10,020 bases of DNA from an uncultured Collinsella sp. (GTDB lineage: Bacteria > Actinomycetota > Coriobacteriia > Coriobacteriales > Coriobacteriaceae): contig CABVBR010000069.1 of NCBI GenBank assembly GCA_902496645.1, positions 1 to 10,020 of the forward strand. The letters are read 5' to 3'. Below the pieces are notes generated by a model. It made no database searches, was not told where the DNA came from, and was given only the letters and a program-made list of their open reading frames with translations. Below, piece by piece: positions 1-6,222 of the stretch. Position numbers and translations under genes: made by a program. Numbering within the stretch: position 1 is the first letter of the stretch; each line of letters opens with the position of its first letter.

Positions 1-1
1 C

Positions 2-214
2 CTCGAGGGCGACTTTGAGGATTCGATTCGACAGATTCGTCGGTCCGACACGCGCCCCGATTTCCGTTCGCCCGAGCATGCTGCGCGCCTGTTTGAGCAT
101 CGCCGTCCGCTGTATTGCCAGGCCGCCGACCTTACCCTTGATATTCGCAACAAGTCCTTCGAGGACGTTTCCTACCTTTGTGCCGAGATGCTTTTGGAGC
201 GTGGACTGCTATGA
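2..214 (+). CDS. aroK: Shikimate kinase, C-terminal part (5' end outside window)
   Basis: An open frame enters from the left edge and ends with TGA at 212-214, giving the last 70 residues of a protein. The segment RRPLYCQAADLTLD matches the C-terminal region of shikimate kinases, where an arginine before PLY and the following A-D helix form part of the lid and nucleotide-binding end. Shikimate kinase phosphorylates shikimate with ATP in the chorismate pathway in the cytoplasm. The Walker A loop and shikimate-binding residues lie upstream and cannot be checked. Its stop codon overlaps the start of the next gene in an ATGA arrangement, which implies translational coupling. The aroK-aroB order, followed by a peptidase gene and efp, is the usual actinobacterial order and supports the call. 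Confidence 0.8.
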   Translation, partial: LEGDFEDSIRQIRRSDTRPDFRSPEHAARLFEHRRPLYCQAADLTLDIRNKSFEDVSYLCAEMLLERGLL

Positions 215-1320
215 TTCGCCGTCAACTTATCAATTTCCAAAACCGCAGCGTCGATGTCCGCGTCGGATTGGGCGCGTTCGAGGAGCTGCCGCGCATGTTT
301 GCCTCGGCGGTGGGGAAGCCCAAGCGCGCGATGGTGGTTTGGAGCGACGCCACATCCGAGCGATTTGGCGAGGCTGTCGAGCATGCACTGGTTGACGCCG
401 GTTTTGCCGTGTCGCTGCTCGTCCTCGAGGTTTCACCTGCTGGTGCTACGCTGGCCGATGCCGATACCGTCTTTGGCGCCCTGTCTGCTAACGGTATTAC
501 CTGTGATGACCTTGTTGTCGCCGTCGGTGACGCGGCGACCTGCTCGGTCGTTTGCTGGTGTGCCAATCAGTGGTGCGGTCGCACCGAGTGCGCCTTGCTG
601 CCGATGACGTTCGACGCCATGCTCACGGTCGCGACGACCATGAAGCCGCTTGTCGCCTCGTCGGCGCATGCGCTTCCCGCTATCGCGTTCCGTCCCGAGC
701 CGGGCTTGGTCGTGTGTGACCTCGACCTTGTACGCGAGGCGGACCCCGAGGACCTCAAGCTCGGCTATGCGGTACTTGTTGGCACCATGCTTTCGAGCAG
801 CAAGTCCCGCTGGAATCAGTTTACCGAGACCATTCCCGAGATTCTCGCGGGCGAGGAGGTCGCGCTCGTCAATGCCGTTCAGTGGTCTCAGACTGCCCGT
901 AAGGACGTACTGATGGCCACGAACCCGAGCGCCCGCCATGCGCTCGATTTTGGCAAGACGGGGGAGCGTACCCTGCGCGCTTGCTTGGGCTATGCCGCTT
1001 CGCAGGTCCCTGCCTACCAGCTGTTGTCCGAGGGCATGCGCTTTGAGGCGCGCCTAGCACATGATGCCTGCGACTTTGATATCGATTACGTCTTTGAGGT
1101 CGATGACTGCCTGGAGGACTTTGGTATCGAGGAGCTTGCCTTCGATCTGGAGCCTGCCGCATATATCGAGGAGTTCCGCAGGCAGCAGTTTGTTCGCTCG
1201 AACCGTAGCATGTTGCCGCTGCCCGCGGCACTCGGCGCCATTCGTCTAACGAGCGTTGAGGACGAGGTTCTTGAGCGCCATGCTCACGCCTACTTGGCTT
1301 CTCGCAAAGAACTTCTCTAA
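211..1320 (+). CDS. aroB: AroB (3-dehydroquinate synthase)-family protein, apparently lacking the active site
   Basis: 369 residues from the ATG overlapping the aroK stop; GGAG at 196-199 is a possible, somewhat distant, ribosome binding site. An in-frame ATG at 178 lies inside aroK and is less likely. Length, gene position and whole-length similarity to 3-dehydroquinate synthase are clear by eye: DTVFGAL near 85-91, VVCDLDLV near 167-174 and the RxxLxFG-like segment near 242-248. The family makes 3-dehydroquinate from DAHP using NAD and a divalent metal. Here the glycine-rich NAD loop (normally GGGVVGD) reads VGDAATC near 105-111. The DSSVGGKT motif is reduced to TVATTMKP (139-146), keeping only the lysine. 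The metal-binding Glu aligns with Val188, GHTxGHA reads GKTGERT (248-254), and the later HGE motif reads LSE (272-274). All three metal ligands therefore appear lost. Five cysteines cluster at 111-127. The frame is intact, so this is probably a pseudoenzyme rather than a decayed gene. Catalytic DHQ synthase activity is doubtful. Confidence 0.8.
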   Translation: MIRRQLINFQNRSVDVRVGLGAFEELPRMFASAVGKPKRAMVVWSDATSERFGEAVEHALVDAGFAVSLLVLEVSPAGATLADADTVFGALSANGITCDDLVVAVGDAATCSVVCWCANQWCGRTECALLPMTFDAMLTVATTMKPLVASSAHALPAIAFRPEPGLVVCDLDLVREADPEDLKLGYAVLVGTMLSSSKSRWNQFTETIPEILAGEEVALVNAVQWSQTARKDVLMATNPSARHALDFGKTGERTLRACLGYAASQVPAYQLLSEGMRFEARLAHDACDFDIDYVFEVDDCLEDFGIEELAFDLEPAAYIEEFRRQQFVRSNRSMLPLPAALGAIRLTSVEDEVLERHAHAYLASRKELL

Positions 1321-1326
1321 GATTTA

Positions 1327-1352
1327 TTGACATCCATCGTCTTTCGTATCAT
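1327..1352 (+). promoter_or_regulatory. Possible promoter for the peptidase gene
   Basis: A perfect TTGACA at 1327-1332, just after the aroB stop, is followed by TATCAT at 1347-1352 (five of six matches to the -10 consensus). The spacer is only 14 bases, shorter than the usual 16-18, which lowers confidence. If used, transcription would begin close to 1358-1360, exactly where the leader stem-loop begins. Confidence 0.3.
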
Positions 1353-1357
1353 GTTGA

Positions 1358-1425
1358 GGGGCGGGTTTTCAATCGGTTGCGGATCGCATACGATTCCATC
1401 TTCCGATCGAGACCCGTCCCGCTTT
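1358..1425 (+). promoter_or_regulatory. Three-part stem-loop in the leader of the peptidase gene (attenuator, terminator or 5' stem)
   Basis: The outer arm GGGGCGGGT at 1358-1366 pairs with ACCCGTCCC at 1412-1420, with one G-U pair. After a small internal loop, ATCGG (1372-1376) pairs with CCGAT (1403-1407). The innermost hairpin pairs GGATCG (1381-1386) with CGATTCC (1391-1397) through one bulged T, around a CATA loop. GCTTTT follows at 1421-1426. The short T run could make it a weak terminator for aroK-aroB. Alternatively it is a folded 5' leader ending about 30 bases before the start codon. The sequence does not decide between these. Confidence 0.45.
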
Positions 1426-1452
1426 TATGAGGACAATAAGAAAGGAATCTGC

Positions 1453-2583
1453 ATGTCTGAGTTTGCTGCCGGTCCTGCCGGTCGTATCGAGCGTGTCCGT
1501 ACCCTGATGGCTGAGCGCGGCTACGACGCTATCGTGGTGCGCGACGAGGCCAACCTTCGTTGGCTCACGGGCGTGAAGGGCGTCTTCGATTACACCTTCG
1601 AGTTCCCGCACGCGGCGTTTATTACGGCTGACCAGTGCCTGTTCCATACCGACTCGCGCTACCTCAACAGCTTTGAGGAGAACACGCCCGCCGGCAGCCC
1701 CTGGGTCTACGACATGGACGAGGGCACCATCCCCGGTTGGGTCGCCGGCAAGATCGCGGCCAACAAGTGCCGCGTCTGCGCTGTCGAGGACGACATGCAG
1801 ATCAACTTCTACCAGGGTATCCAGCGTGGCTTGGAGGATCGTTCCGTCGCCTGCATGCTGCCGCTGATGCATGACGACATTCGCAAGATGCGCGCCATCA
1901 AGGACGCCGAGGAGATCGAGCTCATGCGCCATGCGCAGTCGATTACCGACGCCGCCTTCCAGCACATGCTCGGCTTTATTAAGCCCGGCATGACCGAGAA
2001 GCAGGTTCGCAACGAGCTCGAGAACTTTATGTTCGCCAACGGCGCCGACAGCCTGGCCTTCGGCTCCATCGTGGCGAGCGGCCCCAATACCGCCAACCCG
2101 CATGCCGTTCCGAGCGATCGCGTGATCGAGAAGGGCGACTTCGTCCTCATGGATTACGGCGCGGGCTACTGCGATTATCGTTCCGACATGACGCGCACCG
2201 TCGTGATGGGCGAGCCCACGCAGGAGCAGCTCGACCTGTACGCGCTCGTGCGCCGTACGCACGAGGAGTGCGTCGCTGCCATCCATCCGGGCGTCGAGGG
2301 CAACGACATTTTCAAGCTTTCCAAGAAGATCATTGGCGATGCCGGCTATGGTGATTACTACAACCATGGTCTGGGCCACGGCGTGGGCATTGACATTCAC
2401 GAGCTGCCCAACTTCAACCGAAGCAAGAATATCATCGAGGTCGGCTCGGTTATCACCATGGAGCCTGGTGTGTACCTGCCCGGTGTGGGCGGCGTGCGCC
2501 TGGAGGACTACGGCGTGGTCACCGAGAACGGCTACGAGCCCTTCACCAAGACGCCGCACGACCTGCACGTCATCGATTGCTAA
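1453..2583 (+). CDS. pepQ: Xaa-Pro peptidase, M24B metallopeptidase family
   Basis: 376 residues. The ATG at 1453 has AAGGA at 1442-1446 six bases upstream; the frame stays open further up, but that part is the leader stem-loop and not protein-like. The protein has the N-terminal creatinase-like domain (about 10-140) and a C-terminal pita-bread peptidase domain (about 150-370). All five dinuclear metal ligands are visible: D234 (MDYGAGY) and D245 (RSDMTRT), H309 (HGLGHGVG), E337 (TMEPGVYL) and E351 (RLEDYGVV). H217 (NPHA) and H316 (IHELP) match the other conserved active-site histidines. These enzymes remove a residue N-terminal to proline from peptides in the cytoplasm. Family members are named as Xaa-Pro aminopeptidase (PepP) or Xaa-Pro dipeptidase (PepQ), and sequence inspection does not separate the two. 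The gene sits between aroB and efp, as in many Actinobacteria, and is closed by its own strong terminator. Confidence 0.92.
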   Translation: MSEFAAGPAGRIERVRTLMAERGYDAIVVRDEANLRWLTGVKGVFDYTFEFPHAAFITADQCLFHTDSRYLNSFEENTPAGSPWVYDMDEGTIPGWVAGKIAANKCRVCAVEDDMQINFYQGIQRGLEDRSVACMLPLMHDDIRKMRAIKDAEEIELMRHAQSITDAAFQHMLGFIKPGMTEKQVRNELENFMFANGADSLAFGSIVASGPNTANPHAVPSDRVIEKGDFVLMDYGAGYCDYRSDMTRTVVMGEPTQEQLDLYALVRRTHEECVAAIHPGVEGNDIFKLSKKIIGDAGYGDYYNHGLGHGVGIDIHELPNFNRSKNIIEVGSVITMEPGVYLPGVGGVRLEDYGVVTENGYEPFTKTPHDLHVIDC

Positions 2584-2605
2584 CTCATTTCGATAGATTT
2601 TTGGG

Positions 2606-2648
2606 GCGGGGCGTCCGGATCGATTCGGACGCCCCGCGTTCTCTTTTT
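2606..2648 (+). terminator. Rho-independent terminator after the peptidase gene
   Basis: A perfect 12-bp GC-rich stem pairs 2606-2617 (GCGGGGCGTCCG) with 2626-2637 around an 8-base loop. A T-rich tail follows, with five Ts at 2644-2648. It begins 22 bases after the peptidase stop and separates that gene from the efp promoter. Confidence 0.93.
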
Positions 2649-2679
2649 ATGCGCTCGCTGCAGGCGCCGTCTGCAAGTG

Positions 2680-2685
2680 TATAAT
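2680..2685 (+). promoter_or_regulatory. Consensus -10 box of the efp promoter
   Basis: A perfect TATAAT lies at 2680-2685, preceded directly by TG, between the peptidase terminator and efp. No convincing -35 hexamer is visible at normal spacing. The expected transcription start near 2692 gives a leader of about 50 bases. This is probably the main promoter for the whole efp-to-recN cluster. Confidence 0.65.
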
Positions 2686-2742
2686 TTCGGTCGTATGTAA
2701 TTTGGACGCTTGTGCGTTCTGCCCATAACAAGAAAGGTCGCT

Positions 2743-3306
2743 ATGCCTACCATTTCTACCGCCGACTTCAAGAACGGCCTCGGTCTCCGCATTAAGGACA
2801 AGGTCTACACCATCGTCGAGTTCCAGCATGTCAAGCCGGGTAAGGGCGGCGCGTTTGTGCGCTACAAGACCCGCGACATCAAGAGCGGCCGCGTCGTCGA
2901 GAACACCTGCAACGCCGGCACCAAGTTCGAGAGCGTCATGCTCACCACCCGTGAGTTCCAGTACCTCTACAACGATGGCACCGACTACATCTTCATGGAC
3001 AACGAGTCCTATGAGCAGGTTCCCGTTCCCGAGGACATGGTGGGCGAGAATTCCAAGTGGCTGCGCGAGAACGATATCTGCCAGCTGCTCTTCGCCGACG
3101 ATGAGCTCATGGGCGTGACCCCGCCGATGTTCATCGAGACCACCATCGTCCAAACTGACCCGGGCTTTAAGGGCGACACCGTCCAGGGTTCCACCAAGCC
3201 GGCCACGATCGACACCGGCGCTGTCATCCAGGTCCCCATGTACCTCAACGAGGGCGAGGTCATCAAGGTTGACACCCGCGACGGCAAGTTCGTCTCCCGC
3301 GTCTAG
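2743..3306 (+). CDS. efp: Translation elongation factor P
   Basis: 187 residues, the normal EF-P length. The ATG at 2743 is preceded by AAAGG at 2733-2737 and gives the typical start MPTISTADFKNG; an in-frame ATG at 2710 has no such support. EF-P binds between the P and E sites of the ribosome and rescues ribosomes stalled on consecutive prolines. The N-terminal KOW-like domain (1-65) carries the tip loop KPGKGGAF with Lys34 at the position that contacts the peptidyl-tRNA. Two OB domains follow, ending with the conserved GEVIKVDTRDGKFVSRV. The tip residue is lysine, not arginine, so the EarP rhamnosylation route does not apply. Whether Lys34 is modified cannot be told here. Efp leads a seven-gene same-strand cluster. 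Confidence 0.97.
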   Translation: MPTISTADFKNGLGLRIKDKVYTIVEFQHVKPGKGGAFVRYKTRDIKSGRVVENTCNAGTKFESVMLTTREFQYLYNDGTDYIFMDNESYEQVPVPEDMVGENSKWLRENDICQLLFADDELMGVTPPMFIETTIVQTDPGFKGDTVQGSTKPATIDTGAVIQVPMYLNEGEVIKVDTRDGKFVSRV

Positions 3307-3330
3307 CAACCAACTCTTCTAGGAGGACTC

Positions 3331-3693
3331 ATGCCCCAGGAAATCAAGATTGACGGCATCGGCATTTCGCCCGATGTTCTGACCGCCATCGTCTCGCGCG
3401 CCGTGTCGGATGTCGAGGGCATCGCCTCCGTTGGCGTCAAGGACCTTGCCACCAACCTTGTCTCCATGATGCTCTCGTCCAAGGCGCCGGCTTCCGAGCC
3501 GGCGGTCGAGGCCGAGGTCATCGGCGACAAACTCGCACTCACCGTGCGTGTCGTGGTGTTCTTTGGCTATCCGTTCAAGAAACTCGCCGAGGCCGTTCGC
3601 GCCGCCGTGGTCGCCGCCATCGATGCCCAGGTGGGCGTCGAGGTCGAGCGCGTTGACGTTTGCATCGACGGCCTCGTTTTCCCCAAGGAGTAA
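3331..3693 (+). CDS. Asp23/Gls24 (YqhY-type) family protein
   Basis: 120 residues with a strong AGGAGG at 3321-3326 before the ATG. The sequence fits the Asp23 (DUF322) family: an N-terminal strand and helix (ISPDVLTAIVSRAVSDVEGIASV, residues 12-34), then a strand pair (KLALTVRVVVFFGYPF, 67-82) and a helix (KKLAEAVRAAVVAAI), closing with VERVDVCIDGLVF. There is no signal peptide or membrane segment. Family members are small cytosolic or membrane-associated proteins tied to envelope stress or, for YqhY in Bacillus, to fatty-acid synthesis homeostasis; the molecular activity is not settled. In Firmicutes a YqhY gene lies directly before nusB, as here. In those genomes accB and accC often sit beside it; they are absent in this interval. 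Confidence 0.85.
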   Translation: MPQEIKIDGIGISPDVLTAIVSRAVSDVEGIASVGVKDLATNLVSMMLSSKAPASEPAVEAEVIGDKLALTVRVVVFFGYPFKKLAEAVRAAVVAAIDAQVGVEVERVDVCIDGLVFPKE

Positions 3694-3696
3694 CCT

Positions 3697-4284
3697 TTGA
3701 GCCTTAAGGTTTATCGCGGGCGTACGCTTGCCCGCAGTCAGGCGCTGCAGCTGCTGTTCCAGGCCGAGGCCACGGACAGCCCGCTCGAGCGCGTCCTCGA
3801 GGGCGATTTCCTGATCTCGAAGGGTCCCCTCGACCCCTATGCGCTGGAGCTTTGCCGTGGTGCCTACGAGCATATCGATCGCATCGACTGTGCCCTCCGT
3901 GCCGTCGCCAAGAACTGGGATCTTATGCGCATGCCCGGCGCCGACCGCAACCTGCTGCGTATCGCCGTCTACGAGATGCGCTTCCTCACCGACGAGGAGG
4001 TCTCGGACGCTATCGTCATCAACGAGGCCGTCGAAATCGCTAAGGCTTATGGTACCGACCAGTCCGCATCGTTTGTCAACGGCGTGCTGGGCAAGATCGC
4101 TCGCAGCGAGGAGCTGCCGGGCGAGGACCTGTACCAAGAGCTGCTGGCCGAGGATCGCGCTCGCGAAGAGGCACAGGCTGCCGAGGCGGCCGCAAAGGTC
4201 GCTGCCGCTCAGGCTGCCGCCGGTGTACTTGCCGAGGATCCTGACGCTGCTGAGGCCGTCGAGGCCGACTCCGTCGAGGAGTAG
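3697..4284 (+). CDS. nusB: Transcription antitermination factor NusB
   Basis: 195 residues from a TTG start. AAGGAG at 3685-3690, overlapping the previous stop codon, is placed six bases before TTG 3697, which decides the start. NusB is an all-alpha RNA-binding protein that joins NusE (S10) on boxA RNA in rRNA antitermination complexes. Typical segments are ARSQALQLLFQAE (12-24), a central DRNLLRIAVYEM (83-94) and the signature VSDAIVINEAVEIAKAYGTDQSASFVNGVLGKIA (about 102-135). Residues from about 140 on form an Ala/Glu-rich tail (about 55 residues) absent from short NusB proteins. It looks helical then disordered and acidic. The gene is three bases after the Asp23-like gene and two bases before xseB, so it is cotranscribed. 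Confidence 0.95.
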   Translation: MSLKVYRGRTLARSQALQLLFQAEATDSPLERVLEGDFLISKGPLDPYALELCRGAYEHIDRIDCALRAVAKNWDLMRMPGADRNLLRIAVYEMRFLTDEEVSDAIVINEAVEIAKAYGTDQSASFVNGVLGKIARSEELPGEDLYQELLAEDRAREEAQAAEAAAKVAAAQAAAGVLAEDPDAAEAVEADSVEE

Positions 4285-4286
4285 CC

Positions 4287-4553
4287 ATGCCAGAGGGTTC
4301 CGTCCGCAACTTCGATGAGATCTCGGATCGCCTGGACCAGATCATCGCCACCGTTCGCTCCAAGGATACGTCCCTGGAGCGTTCGCTCGATTTGTTTGAC
4401 GAGGCGATCGAGCTGGGTTCCCGTGCGGTCGATATGGTCGACAAGTTTGAGCTGACGCCGCGTGAGGCCGACAAGCTCGAGCAGGAATACGATGAGGATG
4501 CGGCAAACGAGTCCCAAGATAGACAGGCTGCATCCCCGGATACGAATGGTTGA
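4287..4553 (+). CDS. xseB: Exodeoxyribonuclease VII small subunit
   Basis: 88 residues; the ATG at 4287 follows the nusB stop by two bases and uses GAGGAG (4276-4281), which lies inside the end of nusB. The protein has the XseB two-helix pattern: FDEISDRLDQIIATVRSKDTSLERSLDLFDEAIEL then a second coiled helix, followed by an acidic, polar tail (about 68-88). XseB binds several-fold to the large subunit XseA to form exonuclease VII, which degrades single-stranded DNA. XseA is not next to it here, although xseA-xseB is the usual pair. The partner must be encoded outside the window. Confidence 0.93.
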   Translation: MPEGSVRNFDEISDRLDQIIATVRSKDTSLERSLDLFDEAIELGSRAVDMVDKFELTPREADKLEQEYDEDAANESQDRQAASPDTNG

Positions 4554-5365
4554 TGGCATTCATGAAACGCGTGCGTCTCGATGACGAACTGATTTCACAG
4601 GGCATCTGCGCCGATCGCGCGGATGCCCTTCGCACTCTTATGGCCGGCTTGGTCTCGAGCGGCGGTGAGCGTTTGACCTCTCCGGGGCTTAAGGTGATGC
4701 CGGGCCTGCCGCTGCATGTTAAGGGACGCATTCCGTACGTTGGGCGCGGCGGCCTTAAGCTCGAGGGTGCGCTCGATGCGTTTTGTATCGATCCCACGGG
4801 CCTTGCCTGCCTGGACGTAGGCTGCTCTACCGGCGGCTTTACCGATTGCCTGCTCAAGCGCGGTGCCGCCACGGTCGTTTCGGTCGACGTGGGCCGTGCC
4901 CAGTTTGATTGGTCGCTGCGCCAAGACGATCGCGTGACGCTCCACGAACGCACCAACGTGACGCAGCTGCCCGAGCTTGGCTACGGTGGCGCTATCGACC
5001 TGGCTGTGTGCGACGTGTCGTTTACCAGCATCGCGAACATCATCGATGCGGTGCTGGCTTGCCTGACGCCTATGGGTTCGTTTTGTACGCTGGTAAAGCC
5101 GCAGTTTGAGGCTCCGGCTGCTCTGGTGGGCGAGGGCGGTATCGTGACCGACCCCGCCGTGCGTGTCGACACGCTCGTTGCGGTCATCGAGCTGTTTGCC
5201 GCGAAGGGATTGTTCCCGGTCGATGTGTGCGTGTCGCCCATCCATGGCGCCAAGGGCAACGTTGAGTTTTTCCTGTACGGCACGAGGTTTGCCCCCGGCG
5301 AGCGCTCGAATGACGAGCTGCAAGCCCAGGTATCGGCTTTGAGCGAGAAAGCGGCAACGCTATGA
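4553..5365 (+). CDS. tlyA: TlyA family rRNA 2'-O-methyltransferase
   Basis: 270 residues from ATG 4553, which shares one base with the xseB stop (TGATG). A TTG at 4550 and an ATG at 4562 are alternatives, and none has a good Shine-Dalgarno sequence. The N-terminal S4 RNA-binding domain (about 6-58; RLDDELISQG, then SRADALRTLM-like ADRADALRTLM) precedes an FtsJ-like Rossmann methyltransferase domain. The SAM-binding loop is LDVGCSTGGFTDCLL (87-101). The K-D-K-E catalytic set of the family is visible as K69, D154 (CDVSF), K182 (LVKPQFE) and E238 (VEFFLY). TlyA 2'-O-methylates cytidines in 23S rRNA, and in some species also in 16S rRNA, and determines capreomycin sensitivity in mycobacteria. Despite the old haemolysin name it is a ribosome modification enzyme. 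The next gene, nadK, overlaps by ATGA. Confidence 0.95.
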   Translation: MAFMKRVRLDDELISQGICADRADALRTLMAGLVSSGGERLTSPGLKVMPGLPLHVKGRIPYVGRGGLKLEGALDAFCIDPTGLACLDVGCSTGGFTDCLLKRGAATVVSVDVGRAQFDWSLRQDDRVTLHERTNVTQLPELGYGGAIDLAVCDVSFTSIANIIDAVLACLTPMGSFCTLVKPQFEAPAALVGEGGIVTDPAVRVDTLVAVIELFAAKGLFPVDVCVSPIHGAKGNVEFFLYGTRFAPGERSNDELQAQVSALSEKAATL

Positions 5366-6222
5366 AGGTCTTTCTGGTTCCCAATTACTACAAGCAAGAG
5401 GCGGTCGAGAGCGGCCTGATGCTCGAGCTCTGGCTGACGCGCCAGGGCTACGAGGTCGCATGGGCGGCCGACCAGCGCTCCAAGATTCAGAGCACGCCCG
5501 ATGTTGACGATGCCGACCTGGTCATTACGCTCGGCGGCGACGGCACGCTGCTGCGCGCCGCCCGCATTCTCAACTACCGTGAGATTCCCATTTTGGGTCT
5601 TTCCTATGGTCACCTGGGCTTTTTGACGGCGGCCAGTCCCGAGGAACGCGACGTTTTGCAGGTTGTGAGCGATGCCCTGTCCGGTGAGCTCCACGTGAGC
5701 CGTCGCGCCACAATCGCCGCAGACATCGTTTCCGTGCGTGAGGACGGTACGAAGGATGTCGTGCGTTCGTTCGCCCTCAACGACATGGCGCTCACGCGTG
5801 GGCCCCTGTCCGATATGGTCGAGTTCGACATCACCGTGTCGGGCCACCATATTGACCGCTTGCGTGGCGATGGTGTGGTCGTATCGACGGCGACCGGCTC
5901 TACGGGCTATGCGCTGAGCGCCGGCGGCCCCATCGTGAGCCCCGATTATACGGGTATGGTTTGCGTGCCCATCGCGCCGCACACCATTCAGGCTCGCGCA
6001 TTCTTGACTTCGCCAAGCGATGTCGTCGAGATCTTTATGTCCGACGACCGCCCGAGTGTGCCTGCCATCGCTATCGACGGACAGTTTATTACCTGTGACG
6101 GCACGGTCGAGAGCGTGGCCGTGCGCCGCGGTCCCGGCGATGTGCTGCTGCTGGATTACGGTCCCGAGAGCTTCTATAACTCGGTGAGCCGCGTGTTCTA
6201 CGGAGTTCGTCATGATCGATGA
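5362..6222 (+). CDS. nadK: NAD kinase
   Basis: 286 residues, the family's usual length. The start overlaps the tlyA stop in ATGA, so it is probably translationally coupled. NadK phosphorylates NAD to NADP with ATP or polyphosphate in the cytosol and supplies NADP for biosynthesis. Motifs in order: GGDGT (58-62) with the catalytic aspartate D60; SYGHLGFLTA (81-90), where the usual asparagine of the NxGxLGFL motif is serine; ALND (138-141); and the glycine-rich GDGVVVSTATGSTGYALSAGGP segment (about 169-190) that binds the substrate. The tlyA-nadK-recN order is the one known from Actinobacteria, which supports all three calls. Confidence 0.96.
   Translation: MKVFLVPNYYKQEAVESGLMLELWLTRQGYEVAWAADQRSKIQSTPDVDDADLVITLGGDGTLLRAARILNYREIPILGLSYGHLGFLTAASPEERDVLQVVSDALSGELHVSRRATIAADIVSVREDGTKDVVRSFALNDMALTRGPLSDMVEFDITVSGHHIDRLRGDGVVVSTATGSTGYALSAGGPIVSPDYTGMVCVPIAPHTIQARAFLTSPSDVVEIFMSDDRPSVPAIAIDGQFITCDGTVESVAVRRGPGDVLLLDYGPESFYNSVSRVFYGVRHDR

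Noticed and set aside
1369..2568. Long open frame (399 codons) on the minus strand opposite the peptidase gene
   Set aside because: It mirrors a well-supported M24 peptidase with all metal ligands. Its product is rich in His, Ala, Val and Leu with no recognisable domain, as expected from antisense reading of GC-rich coding DNA.
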